Shown here: positions 25,451 to 34,490 of the stretch, in pieces
How positions within the stretch are numbered: the first letter of the stretch is position 1
How the letters are laid out: each line of letters opens with the position of its first letter
The notes under the pieces: model-generated
What the model saw: only the letters and a program-made list of their open reading frames with translations
Database searches by the model: none
Told to the model about the DNA's origin: nothing
Made by a program: the position numbers and the translations under genes
Assembly (NCBI RefSeq): GCF_026410195.1
Contig: NZ_JAPMLM010000055.1
Span: forward strand, 1 to 64,000
Reading direction: 5' to 3'
From: Xanthomarina sp. F2636L
GTDB lineage: Bacteria > Bacteroidota > Bacteroidia > Flavobacteriales > Flavobacteriaceae
DNA length: 64,000 bases

Positions 25451-27085
25451 ATGAAACAGTTAGTTATCTCTTTGAGTGTTTTTTTATTATCCATAATTGT
25501 TTTTGCCCAAGAAGGCAATCCAACTGATTATCTAACTACAGAATTTCATAAAAACAGGAGAGAGGCTTTTAGAAAAAAAATGCCTAATAATAGTGTGGCT
25601 GTTTTATTTGCAAATCCTATTAGAAACCGTGCTAATGATGTAAATTATATTTACCATCAAGACCCAAATTTTTATTATTTAACAGGTTATAAAGAACCAC
25701 ATGCTGTGCTTGTTATTTTTTCTGAGAACCAAACCAATACCGAAGGAATAATATATAATGAGATGCTTTTTGTACAAGGTAGAAATGCACGTATGGAACT
25801 CTATGATGGCAACCGTTTAGGGGTTGAAGGTGCTAAAAATAAATTAGGGTTTGAAATGGCATATTTCGGGGAAGATTTTGAGAATTCAGGTATAGATTAT
25901 AGCGCTTTTGATAAAGTGATGTTTTTTAATTTCGAAAATGATTATAGAAAATCAAAAAGAGAGAAATCCGATTTGTATAGTTTGGTTGAAACATTTAAAA
26001 AGCAAGCTAATTATAAAGAAGAAGCTTTTTCAAATCCAATGAAAGACAGAGCTTATCAAATGATTAAAGAAAGTGAGGTTGAAAACAGTGATCATGTCGT
26101 TAAAGATTTAGGTCGTGCCATAGCGTATTATCCAGAATTGAAAGAAGATAAAATTATTTCAGAATATGTAAATACTACAGATAACAACACAAGGATAGAA
26201 TTAAAACAGCAAGTTCTAAAAATAGAAGCTGAAACTCCAAAAAGTAATTTAGATATTAAAACGTTATCCACCATCATGGGAGAATTAAGACAGATAAAAA
26301 CTCCAGAAGAAATGGTATTATTAACAAAAGCTGTTAGAATTTCAGCCATGGGACAACGAGAAGTGATGAAAGCCATACATCCAAAAATGTCTGAAACCGA
26401 AATTCAAGGGGTTCACGAATTTGTTTATAAAAAATATGGTAGTGAATACGAGGGCTATCCTAGTATTGTAGGATCAGGGAATAACGCTTGTGTTTTACAT
26501 TATATCGATAACAGTAAAATGCATGTTGAAAACGAATTGGTTTTAATGGATTTGGGAGCAGAATATCATGGCTATACAGCAGACGTTACCCGAACTATTC
26601 CTGCTAATGGAAAGTTTACAAAAGAGCAGAAGATTATTTACGATTTGGTTTATGAGGCTCAAGAAGCAGGTATTGCAGCAGCAGTTGTTGGTAATCCACA
26701 TCATTCTACAGATACAGTTGGAAGAGAAATAATCACCAAGGGTTTAATGGAGTTAGGTGTGATAAAATCTGAAGAAGAATCTAGAAAATATTTTCCACAT
26801 GGCACCTCGCACTATATAGGGTTAGATGTGCACGATGCTGGACTATTTGGCCCTTTCCAAGCAAATATGGTAATTACAGTAGAACCTGGAATTTATATTC
26901 CTAAAGGAAGCGATTGCGATGAAAAATGGTGGGGAATTGGAGTTAGAATTGAGGACGATATTTTAATTACTGAAAACGGACCAATAAATCTTTCTGCTGA
27001 AGCTCCTAGAAAATCGGAAGACATAGAAAAGCTAATGAAAGAAAAAAGTGTTTTAGAGGGTTTTATTTTACCTGATTTAGATTAA
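25451..27085 (+). CDS. pepP: Secreted Xaa-Pro aminopeptidase (aminopeptidase P, M24B)
   Basis: 544 residues with signal peptide MKQLVISLSVFLLSIIVFAQ. The N-terminal AMP_N domain begins near residue 30 (FHKNRREAFRKKMPNNSVAVLFA). The pita-bread catalytic domain has the five metal ligands: D in MDLGAEYHGYTADVTRTIP (two Asp), H in FPHGTSHYIG, E in VEPGIYIP and E in VRIEDD. It removes N-terminal residues before proline, and here it would act in the periplasm or outside the cell. Length is greater than cytoplasmic PepP (about 440) because of the leader and an insert around 170-240. Confidence 0.93.
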   Translation: MKQLVISLSVFLLSIIVFAQEGNPTDYLTTEFHKNRREAFRKKMPNNSVAVLFANPIRNRANDVNYIYHQDPNFYYLTGYKEPHAVLVIFSENQTNTEGIIYNEMLFVQGRNARMELYDGNRLGVEGAKNKLGFEMAYFGEDFENSGIDYSAFDKVMFFNFENDYRKSKREKSDLYSLVETFKKQANYKEEAFSNPMKDRAYQMIKESEVENSDHVVKDLGRAIAYYPELKEDKIISEYVNTTDNNTRIELKQQVLKIEAETPKSNLDIKTLSTIMGELRQIKTPEEMVLLTKAVRISAMGQREVMKAIHPKMSETEIQGVHEFVYKKYGSEYEGYPSIVGSGNNACVLHYIDNSKMHVENELVLMDLGAEYHGYTADVTRTIPANGKFTKEQKIIYDLVYEAQEAGIAAAVVGNPHHSTDTVGREIITKGLMELGVIKSEEESRKYFPHGTSHYIGLDVHDAGLFGPFQANMVITVEPGIYIPKGSDCDEKWWGIGVRIEDDILITENGPINLSAEAPRKSEDIEKLMKEKSVLEGFILPDLD

Positions 27086-27141
27086 TTCAAATCCTTTATC
27101 AAAAAAAGCATTCTTATAGATTATATAACTTTTGTTCAAAT

Positions 27142-27957
27142 TTACTTATTGGTTAAAGCCCATATAAAAGCTTTCTCTTTGGTGGCTCTAAAAATGGTGT
27201 GGTGTTTTTCGTTCGGCTCATCAGAATAGGTCCACGTTAGAGTTTCGGGAGCATTGATTGTTAAAATGCTCGCTAGCTTTTTTGTGCTATTTGATATATC
27301 TACAGCATCTGAACCTGCAAACCAAAATTTGATATGCTTATCTGGAAAATTTGTTAAATAATTTTGAGCATTAGTCGTTAAATATTTGTCGTTCCACCAT
27401 AAAGACGGATCCATAGCGATATAAAAATCGAATATCTCAGGTGTTACTAAAAAGGTTTCAACCACAAAAAGCCCAGCTAACGATTCGCCAACGAGACCTT
27501 TTTTATCAGTTACTCTGTAGCGTTTTCCTATTTCAGTAAATAATTCATTAGAAATAAAACTTCTGTAGTTTTTGGCACCATCTGTTTGTGGTGCAAACTG
27601 TTTGTCGTATTCTGTCTCTGAAAACCCAGTTAAATCTCTGCGTCTATCTGTGTTAGCAATCCCTACAAGAATAATAGGAGGAATGCTTTTACTTTTAACA
27701 AGCTTGGCTATGGTGTTTGCTATATGTGGAAAATCCTCACCTTCAATACCTCCATCTGGCATATATAAAACAGGATAAGATATGTCACTTTCTTTATAGT
27801 TATCGGGTATCCAAACGTTGATTGTTCTTGTTTCATTAACCTCTATAGATTCCATATTAAAACTATCATGTTCTGGAATGAGATCGTTGTATTGAGGTTT
27901 GTTGGCACAATTAATTAAAAAAAGAGTAAAAAGAATGAGATAGGCTAAATATTTCAT
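27142..27957 (-). CDS. Lipoprotein esterase, alpha/beta-hydrolase (Fes/putative esterase D family)
   Basis: 271 residues from ATG 27957 (MKYLAYLILFTLFLINCANK), whose lipobox-like ending INC fits a lipoprotein; an upstream start at 27978 adds seven residues. The nucleophile elbow GESLAG is near residue 158, and the fold begins with VNVWIPDNYKE-like TRTINVWIPDNYKES then YPVLYMPDGG. The catalytic acid and the histidine (NEKHHT near the C-terminus) are present. Family: putative esterase (esterase D/IroE-like). Substrate unknown. It converges on pepP, with a 56-nt gap. Confidence 0.85.
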   Translation of the reverse strand: MKYLAYLILFTLFLINCANKPQYNDLIPEHDSFNMESIEVNETRTINVWIPDNYKESDISYPVLYMPDGGIEGEDFPHIANTIAKLVKSKSIPPIILVGIANTDRRRDLTGFSETEYDKQFAPQTDGAKNYRSFISNELFTEIGKRYRVTDKKGLVGESLAGLFVVETFLVTPEIFDFYIAMDPSLWWNDKYLTTNAQNYLTNFPDKHIKFWFAGSDAVDISNSTKKLASILTINAPETLTWTYSDEPNEKHHTIFRATKEKAFIWALTNK

Positions 27958-28134
27958 AAATGTATTTTTTACAATCATTGAAGTTATAATTGCTGGTTTT
28001 TTACGAAATTAAACTTTCTATTTAAAACATTAACTATTACAAATACACTAAATTTTGAATTTCAATTGGAGTTGGTTGCAGATTTTGAGTTTTAACGATG
28101 TCGTTTGCAATCTAATATGAATTATTTAATAAAT

Positions 28135-29079
28135 TTAATTTAAAAACTGAAGGATTGGAGCTAAACTTTCAAGAGGACTTTCTTCCATTGGAACATGCCC
28201 TGTATTATTCAATATTACTAAGTTGTCATTAGGTAAATCTTCATGAAATTTGTAAGCATTTTCAATAGGAATTAATAAATCATTCGCTCCCCAAAGTATC
28301 AATGTTGGTTGTTGTATGCTTTTGATATTATTAAAAGCATTTATATTTCCAGACATGTTAAATCTATCAATAAAAGCTTGTCTATTTCCTTTTCTCAGAG
28401 TGAGGTCAAAGTATCTGTCAACCAATGAATCTGTTACTTTCGAGGTGTCAAAATATACGTTTTCAACACTTGTTTTTACTAAAAAACGTGGTGTTATATA
28501 AGTAAACAAGTTTTTAAGTACAGGCGTTTTAGCTAATTTAAAAGCGATTGGTACACTCTTAGAATTCATAGGATAACCAGCTGCATCAATTAAAATTAAT
28601 TTTTCAACCATATTTGATTGTTCTAAAGTAAAGTTCCAAGCTATTTGTCCGCCTAAGGAATTGCCAGCCAGCACACATTGCTTTATATCTAGAGCTGTCA
28701 AAAAACTCTTTAAAAAAGCTGTATAATCTGTCATTGAATAGTTGCCATCCGGAAACGGACCTGTTAAGCCATATGCAGGAAGATCCATTCTAACCACTCG
28801 TTTTGATTTTTTTAAAGTATTGGTCCACACATCAAATGTATGTAAACTAGATCCAGTACCATGAATCAGTATGATTGGAATGGAGTCGGTTTGGACTCCT
28901 TCATCTCGAAAATGAACCTCCATGCCATTTATAGAAAGGAATGAAGATGCCGAATTGGTGTATTTTTCTTTTAATATATTTAAATGGATGTCTCGATAAC
29001 CAAAAAAGGTAAAAACACCTATTATAGCTAAAATAATTATAAGTGATAAAATTTTTAATCCTTTAATTAGTAACTTCAT
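28135..29079 (-). CDS. Membrane-anchored alpha/beta-fold hydrolase
   Basis: 314 residues. An N-terminal transmembrane anchor (LKILSLIIILAIIGVFTFF) is followed by an alpha/beta hydrolase: oxyanion motif LIHGTGSSLHTFD, nucleophile elbow AGNSLGGQIAW near residue 134, acidic residue in ILWGANDLLIP, and catalytic histidine in NTGHVPMEESP. This is the haloalkane dehalogenase/epoxide hydrolase-like branch of the superfamily, which does not show the exact substrate. It is followed at 29156 by a GNAT gene with a 76-nt gap. Confidence 0.85.
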   Translation of the reverse strand: MKLLIKGLKILSLIIILAIIGVFTFFGYRDIHLNILKEKYTNSASSFLSINGMEVHFRDEGVQTDSIPIILIHGTGSSLHTFDVWTNTLKKSKRVVRMDLPAYGLTGPFPDGNYSMTDYTAFLKSFLTALDIKQCVLAGNSLGGQIAWNFTLEQSNMVEKLILIDAAGYPMNSKSVPIAFKLAKTPVLKNLFTYITPRFLVKTSVENVYFDTSKVTDSLVDRYFDLTLRKGNRQAFIDRFNMSGNINAFNNIKSIQQPTLILWGANDLLIPIENAYKFHEDLPNDNLVILNNTGHVPMEESPLESLAPILQFLN

Positions 29080-29155
29080 TTGCTTCCTTTTTTGAGACTT
29101 TTACGGCATTTAAAGTCGTTTCATTTAAAACGAAGTTAATGCAATCATTTGTAAT

Positions 29156-29671
29156 TTAATATACTAAAAGCATCTGGTGATTTGGATTCGAATGCGTATC
29201 AGAAATTTTAAAATCATAACTCCCTATAATTGTAAAACCAGCCTTTTTATAAAAATTAATGGCTTTGTAGTTTTCAATCCAAGTAAAAAGCCACATTCCA
29301 GCTTGATTGTGATTTTTGGATAATTCAATATTAAAGTTAAAAAGCTCTAATCCTAATTTTAAATGGTGAAATTCTTCTAAAATATAGAGTCTTTCTAGCT
29401 TTGTAACATTTTTAAATTGAATGTTGTCTTGTGGCACATTGTATATTATTTTCGAATAGCCTATAGGTTTCTGATTGTAATTTAAAAGATGAAATACATT
29501 GTTTTTATCTTTTAATTCTGTCCCAAAAATGACTTTTGTAAACTTAGACTCCACATAATTTAAAATATCTTTTCTAGCAGCACTTTTTCCATGAGATTCT
29601 ATAAAAGTTTGTCTTCCTATTATTGAAAGTAATTCAGCATCTTTTATGGTTGCTTTTTCAATTGTGGTCAT
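29156..29671 (-). CDS. GNAT-family N-acetyltransferase
   Basis: 171 residues. GNAT fold: N-terminal TIEKATIKDAELLSIIGRQTF, the central strand and V-shaped splay LERLYILEEFHHLKLGLELF, which stands in for the usual acetyl-CoA loop, and the beta-6/alpha-4 end FTWIENYKAINFYKKAGFTIIG. The (Q/R)xxGx(G/A) pyrophosphate motif is not clear (HHLKLGLELF), so the cofactor site is atypical. The acceptor substrate is unknown. It is divergent from the nnr gene and has its own TTG-N21-TACTTTTG promoter. Confidence 0.85.
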   Translation of the reverse strand: MTTIEKATIKDAELLSIIGRQTFIESHGKSAARKDILNYVESKFTKVIFGTELKDKNNVFHLLNYNQKPIGYSKIIYNVPQDNIQFKNVTKLERLYILEEFHHLKLGLELFNFNIELSKNHNQAGMWLFTWIENYKAINFYKKAGFTIIGSYDFKISDTHSNPNHQMLLVY

Positions 29672-29702
29672 TAGAAAAACAGAATAAGTATGTTTATGAT
29701 TT

Positions 29703-29734
29703 CAAAAGTATTATTTTTACTTCATATAAATCAA
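29703..29734 (-). promoter_or_regulatory. Promoter of the GNAT gene
   Basis: TTG (29732-29734) - 21 nt - TACTTTTG (29703-29710) on the minus strand, the same sequence and spacing as the gcvT promoter. Predicted leader about 25 nt. Confidence 0.65.
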
Positions 29735-29744
29735 TTGAACCTCA

Positions 29745-31289
29745 ATGAAAATATTATCTAAAGAACAAGTTTACGAAGGAGATAGATTAACAGCCGAAAG
29801 ACAAAATATTACTTCTACTGATTTAATGGAACGTGCAGGGATCCAAATCTTTAATTGGTTACATTCAAAAATGCAGGGAGCTCAAGTGCCTATTCATGTG
29901 TTTTGTGGGATTGGTAATAATGGCGGAGATGGTTTAGTGGTTGCAAGACATTTAATTACTCATGGATATAATGTACATACTTATGTGGTAAATTGTAGTG
30001 ATAAACGATCAAAAGATTTTTTAAATAATTATGATAAAATAAAACACGTTACTAAAAATTGGCCAACTTTATTAGATTGTAAAGACGATTTTCCTCAAAT
30101 TGAAAGTGATGATATTATTATAGATGCTGTTTTTGGTATTGGTCTTAATAGAGAAGTAGGGGAATGGGTAAAGCAGTTATTTCAGCATTTTAGAGCTTCT
30201 AAAGCATTTACATTAGCCATTGATATTCCTTCAGGTTTACATACTGATCAAGTGCCAAAAGATGAAGATGACGTTGTGTGGGCAAATTTTACACTGAGTT
30301 TTCAATCACCAAAATTAGTATTTTTTTTACCAGATACGGCTAAATATTCTGTAGAATGGGAAGCTTTGGATATTGGTATAGATAGAGAGTTTTTAATTAA
30401 AACAGAAACTGAAGTTGAGCTCATTGGTAAAACTGAAGTAATTTCGCTATATCAACCTAGAAAAAAATATTCTAATAAAGGCCATTTTGGACACGCTTTA
30501 ATAATTGGAGGTAGTTATGGAAAAATTGGAGCAGTAACGCTTGCTAGTCGCGCTACTTTAGCTTCAGGAGCAGGATTAATAACAGCTTATGTTCCTAAAT
30601 GTGGATATCAAACCATTCAATCTTCTTTTCCCGAAGCCATGGTTTTAACAGATACAGATGAACAAATACTAACTAAAATTGCATTAGATTTTAACTCAAC
30701 AGCAATTGGAATAGGAGTTGGTATGGGAACAGACAACAAAACCATTAAAGCCTTTGAAGATTTTCTTAGAAATAATAAATCGCCTTTAATTGTTGATGCT
30801 GATGCTATTAATATGTTGTCAAAAAAGAAAAACTTAATTAAACTTCTTCCAGAAGGAACTATTTTAACGCCACACCCTAAAGAATTAGAACGTTTAATTG
30901 GAGTTTGGAAAGACGATTTTGATAAACTAAAAAAAGTAAAAGCTTTTTCAAAAAAACATCAAGTGATTGTGGTTATTAAAGGAGCACATACAATTACCGT
31001 TTTAGAGGAAAAACTATATGTAAATACTACCGGAAACCCAGGACTTGCATCTGGAGGTACAGGAGATGTTTTAACTGGTGTAATTACAGGTTTGGTAGCA
31101 CAAGGCTACAACCCGTTGGTTGCTTCCATTTTTGGAGTCTATTTACATGGGAAATCGGCTGATATTGCTGTTGAAAAAACAGGTTATCAAAGTTTAATTG
31201 CTAGCCAGGTAGTTGAAACCTTAGGAGATGCTTATTTAGATTTGTTTTGGCAACCAGAACCAGAGACACAAGAAGAAAGTACCAAGTAA
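29745..31289 (+). CDS. nnr: Bifunctional NAD(P)H-hydrate epimerase/dehydratase
   Basis: 514 residues, the fused length. Repairs damaged NAD(P)HX: the N-terminal YjeF_N (NnrE/NAXE) epimerase domain (about 1-220: NIGNNGGDGLVVARHL, VIDAVFGIGLNR, AIDIPSGLHTD) and the C-terminal ribokinase-like YjeF_C (NnrD/NAXD) dehydratase (about 225-505: GHFGHALIIGGSYGKIGA, TPHPKELERLIG, GNPGLASGGTGDVLTGVITG). Both active-site motifs are intact. Transcribed divergently from the GNAT gene. Ends 12 nt before a strong hairpin shared with the convergent TlpA-like gene. Confidence 0.96.
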   Translation: MKILSKEQVYEGDRLTAERQNITSTDLMERAGIQIFNWLHSKMQGAQVPIHVFCGIGNNGGDGLVVARHLITHGYNVHTYVVNCSDKRSKDFLNNYDKIKHVTKNWPTLLDCKDDFPQIESDDIIIDAVFGIGLNREVGEWVKQLFQHFRASKAFTLAIDIPSGLHTDQVPKDEDDVVWANFTLSFQSPKLVFFLPDTAKYSVEWEALDIGIDREFLIKTETEVELIGKTEVISLYQPRKKYSNKGHFGHALIIGGSYGKIGAVTLASRATLASGAGLITAYVPKCGYQTIQSSFPEAMVLTDTDEQILTKIALDFNSTAIGIGVGMGTDNKTIKAFEDFLRNNKSPLIVDADAINMLSKKKNLIKLLPEGTILTPHPKELERLIGVWKDDFDKLKKVKAFSKKHQVIVVIKGAHTITVLEEKLYVNTTGNPGLASGGTGDVLTGVITGLVAQGYNPLVASIFGVYLHGKSADIAVEKTGYQSLIASQVVETLGDAYLDLFWQPEPETQEESTK

Positions 31290-31300
31290 TAAAAATAAAA

Positions 31301-31325
31301 AAAGCCACTTGTTACAAGTGGCTTT
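31301..31325. terminator. Bidirectional terminator
   Basis: An 11-bp stem AAAGCCACTTG / CAAGTGGCTTT (31301-31311 with 31315-31325) around TTA. The minus-strand side runs into a long U tract (TTTTTTTATTTTTATT), and the plus side into CATATTT. It ends both the nnr and the TlpA-like genes. Confidence 0.85.
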
Positions 31326-31346
31326 CATATTTCTAATAAAAAAGGT

Positions 31347-32381
31347 TTAGATTTCTAAACTATTAAACAACTCTTTAAGTTTTTCACTTGAAGGTCTTGG
31401 AGCATCTGGAGTAACAACATTCCCAGCAGGATCTATTAAAATAAACCTTGGAATCCCATTAATTTTATACTCTTTAATAAAAGGTGTTTGCCAACCTTCT
31501 GGAGCAAATAATTGAATACCACTTAATTCTTTGTCGGCAATCATCGCTTTCCAGTCTTCACGAGCTTTATCCCAAGAACCACCATGAGATCTATCGTCAT
31601 CAATAGAAAGACTTACAAAGTGTATGTTTTTACCATGATATTCTTTTTCTAAAGCTTTTAATGAAGGAATTTCAGCTTTACAAGGACCACACCAAGTTGC
31701 CCAAACATCAATATACGTGTATTTACCTCTTAAATCTTCTAATGAAGTTGTAGTGCCATCTACATTTTCGTAATCTACAAAAGTTGGAGAAGGTGCGCCT
31801 GCTGGTAAGTCTTTTTTCAGATTAATAGCATCAGCTAAATAGCCTTTATAGAATTTTAGCATTGGCTCGATCTCTTTAAGACCACTATTTATTAAAGACG
31901 AATCGATGCCTGTTTTTGAAGCATAGAATTCATTTAATTCTGTTTTAATATTGTCCAAAGCCTTGTCAAGATCTTCCATTTCTGATATGGAAGCTAACTC
32001 GTCCATATCTAATAATTTTTCTTCTTTTAAAGATCTTTCGGCTAAAAAATTACTGTGCTCTGATCCAGTTCCAGTATAGCTGATGGTTTCATCAAACTCT
32101 TTAGTATCTAGAGTTACGTTAATATCAAAACCATTTTTTAAGAAAAGATTGGTGCTTTCATTACCATCAAAAAAGTTATAAATTCCAGTTTCAACTTTTA
32201 AGGTATCGCTAAATGTACCATCGTCATTTACTTTTATGGTTTTGGAATAATCACGAGTTCTTAAAACAATAGAATCACTACTTTTATTGGTTATTTTTCC
32301 AGAAAATGTCACGTAATCTTTAGGTTCTTCTTGGCAAGAGATTACTGCAATTGCACTTAGTAGAAATATAATTTTTTTCAT
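31347..32381 (-). CDS. TlpA/ResA-type thioredoxin lipoprotein
   Basis: 344 residues. Lipoprotein signal MKKIIFLLSAIAVISC with Cys16 as the lipidation site. An N-terminal beta-rich domain (DUF4369-like, about 25-110) precedes an AhpC/TSA-type thioredoxin domain whose redox motif W230-C231-G232-P233-C234 is in YIDVWATWCGPCKAEIPSLK; the cis-Pro loop INGIPRFILID closes the active site. This layout is typical of Bacteroidota TlpA-like disulfide reductases, acting in the periplasm or outer membrane. The reductant and the target are unknown. Confidence 0.92.
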   Translation of the reverse strand: MKKIIFLLSAIAVISCQEEPKDYVTFSGKITNKSSDSIVLRTRDYSKTIKVNDDGTFSDTLKVETGIYNFFDGNESTNLFLKNGFDINVTLDTKEFDETISYTGTGSEHSNFLAERSLKEEKLLDMDELASISEMEDLDKALDNIKTELNEFYASKTGIDSSLINSGLKEIEPMLKFYKGYLADAINLKKDLPAGAPSPTFVDYENVDGTTTSLEDLRGKYTYIDVWATWCGPCKAEIPSLKALEKEYHGKNIHFVSLSIDDDRSHGGSWDKAREDWKAMIADKELSGIQLFAPEGWQTPFIKEYKINGIPRFILIDPAGNVVTPDAPRPSSEKLKELFNSLEI

Positions 32382-32401
32382 TGTTATGTGTTTATTTTCA
32401 T

Positions 32402-32409
32402 CAAAAATA
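32402..32409 (-). promoter_or_regulatory. -7 element of the TlpA-like gene
   Basis: TATTTTTG on the minus strand; predicted leader about 15 nt. No TTG at the -33 position. Confidence 0.4.
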
Positions 32410-32507
32410 ATAGATTAATTATAATATTCATCATTACAGTAAATTATTAACAAATGTTTGCATAAAAGATTTGTAATGTTGAATTTTGAAATCAATTTAA
32501 AATTACC

Positions 32508-34016
32508 ATGGAAAACATTCATTATATTTCTACCAAAACACTCGATTTAAAAACACTTCATAGTATTGTTACTGAAAACAAACAGATACAGCTTTCAGAA
32601 GAATCTAAAGAAAAAATTAATACATGTAGAACTTATCTAAATGAAAAACTAACAAGCCAGGATGATCCAATTTATGGAATTAATACAGGTTTTGGCTCTT
32701 TGTATAATGTAAAGATTACAAAAGATAACTTAACAAAGTTACAGGAGAATTTAATGATGTCTCATGCTTGTGGAACGGGAGAAAAGGTTCCTGAAAGAAT
32801 TGTGAAATTAATGTTGCTACTTAAAATACAATCTTTAAGTTATGGACATAGTGGCGTGCAATTGCAGACAGTTGAACGCCTGATCGATTTTTATAATAAT
32901 AATGTATATCCAGTTATTTTTACTCAAGGGTCTTTGGGAGCTTCGGGAGATTTAGCTCCGTTAGCTCATTTAGCATTACCCTTAATTGGAAAAGGGGAAG
33001 TGGTATATAAAGGAAAGCCTTTTTCTGGCGAAGAAATTTTATCTAAGTTTGATTGGGAACCAATAACCTTAAAGTCTAAAGAAGGTTTGGCGCTTTTAAA
33101 TGGAACACAGTTTATGAGTGCCTATGGCATTCATTTACTATTTGAATCTTATAAACTCTCTTATTTTGCTGATTTGATAGGAAGTATCTCTCTTGATGCT
33201 TTTGATGGAAGAATAGAGCCTTTTAATGAGTTGGTTCATTTGGTTAGACCACATAATGGACAACTAAAGACAGCCGAACGTGTTCGTGAGTTTTTAGAAG
33301 GTAGCGAATTAATCAATCAGGAAAAAGTACATGTGCAAGATCCATATTCATTTAGATGCATGCCTCAAGTACATGGAGCCACTAAGGACACTTTGGCTTT
33401 TGTAGAAAAAACCTTTATTACTGAAATTAATTCGGTAACAGATAATCCTAATATTTTTTCCAAAGAAGACGAAATTATTTCTGGCGGAAATTTCCATGGG
33501 CAACCTTTAGCTTTAGCATTAGATTACCTTAAAATTGCCATGGCAGAATTAGGAAATATCTCAGAAAGACGTGTATTTCAGTTAGTTTCTGGTTTAAGAG
33601 GATTGCCAGCCTTTTTGGTAGATAGTCCAGGCTTAAATTCAGGCTTTATGATACCTCAATATACAGCGGCAAGTATTGTAAGCGCTAATAAACAATTAGC
33701 TTCTCCAGCAAGCATAGATAGTATTGTTTCTAGTAATGGACAAGAAGACCATGTAAGTATGGGAGCCAATGCAGCCACACAGGCTTATAGATTAGTGACT
33801 AATGTAAAAAGTGTTTTAGCTATTGAATTATTTAATGCGTCTCAAGCTTTAAGTTTGAGAACGTATCTAAAATCTTCAGAATTTATAGAGAGCTTTTTAA
33901 GTTTTTATAGAAAGGAAGTGAATTTTGTATCAGTCGATAGAGAATTATATAAGGATATAGAAAGCTCTATTTGGTTTTTAGACACAATGAATATTGATAG
34001 TAATGAGTTATTCTAA
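32508..34016 (+). CDS. hutH: Histidine ammonia-lyase
   Basis: 502 residues. Deaminates histidine to urocanate using the MIO prosthetic group formed from A145-S146-G147 in GSLGASGDLAPLAH. The catalytic tyrosine Y56 is in YGINTGFG. The residue decided as HAL-type is the His in NLMMSHACGTG (PAL enzymes have Leu/Phe there), and the C-terminal EDHVSMGA also matches HAL. No other hut gene (hutU, hutI, hutG) is adjacent, so this is a lone HAL; the downstream genes must be elsewhere or absent. Its last bases overlap the stop of the convergent gene at 34013. Confidence 0.93.
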   Translation: MENIHYISTKTLDLKTLHSIVTENKQIQLSEESKEKINTCRTYLNEKLTSQDDPIYGINTGFGSLYNVKITKDNLTKLQENLMMSHACGTGEKVPERIVKLMLLLKIQSLSYGHSGVQLQTVERLIDFYNNNVYPVIFTQGSLGASGDLAPLAHLALPLIGKGEVVYKGKPFSGEEILSKFDWEPITLKSKEGLALLNGTQFMSAYGIHLLFESYKLSYFADLIGSISLDAFDGRIEPFNELVHLVRPHNGQLKTAERVREFLEGSELINQEKVHVQDPYSFRCMPQVHGATKDTLAFVEKTFITEINSVTDNPNIFSKEDEIISGGNFHGQPLALALDYLKIAMAELGNISERRVFQLVSGLRGLPAFLVDSPGLNSGFMIPQYTAASIVSANKQLASPASIDSIVSSNGQEDHVSMGANAATQAYRLVTNVKSVLAIELFNASQALSLRTYLKSSEFIESFLSFYRKEVNFVSVDRELYKDIESSIWFLDTMNIDSNELF

Positions 34017-34384
34017 GTATTATTAATTAATGTTTCTGCCCAATTAATTGCTTCGTTTAAGGATTTAAAACTTTTTAATGGTTTGGATAAGAACATTTTT
34101 TCTACTTCAATATTGTCCAAACGAATCTTATTTCCTATAACGACAGCAAATCCTATTAGATTGGGTATTTGAGAAGTTCTAAAATAAACATTAGGATCCA
34201 CAGAATACGAATGGATTCGATGTGTGATGTAAACAAAATTTTTATTTTTAAAATTAGCTTCAACTATTTCCTCTAAAACCAGATTGAAATCCGGTTTTAC
34301 AGTAATTCCTTCATTCATAACGGCAACTAAATAGTGATTGTGAATTGAAACAGTGCCAAAAGGATATGTAAGCGTTTTAGACAT
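34013..34384 (-). CDS. STAS/SpoIIAA-like small protein
   Basis: 123 residues without signal or membrane segment. The beta-alpha pattern (TLTYPFGTVSIHNHYLVAVMNEG, then KPDFNLVLEEIVEANFKNKNFVYITHRIHSYSV) and the helix-strand end KSFKSLNEAINWAETLI resemble the STAS-like DUF7793/SpoIIAA-fold proteins frequent in Flavobacteriia. No phosphorylatable serine motif is evident. It converges on hutH and shares 4 nt with its 3' end. Function unknown. Confidence 0.65.
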   Translation of the reverse strand: MSKTLTYPFGTVSIHNHYLVAVMNEGITVKPDFNLVLEEIVEANFKNKNFVYITHRIHSYSVDPNVYFRTSQIPNLIGFAVVIGNKIRLDNIEVEKMFLSKPLKSFKSLNEAINWAETLINNT

Positions 34385-34490
34385 TTTAAAAATAATAATA
34401 AAAGTAAAATTAATAAATAAACACTTACAAAATTGAAAAACGCCATTAAAAAATATTAATCACGTTTTTAAGTATAGTAAGGTCTAATAA

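Noticed and set aside
32508-34016. Phenylalanine or tyrosine ammonia-lyase
   Set aside because: The selectivity loop SHACG has His, matching histidine ammonia-lyase.
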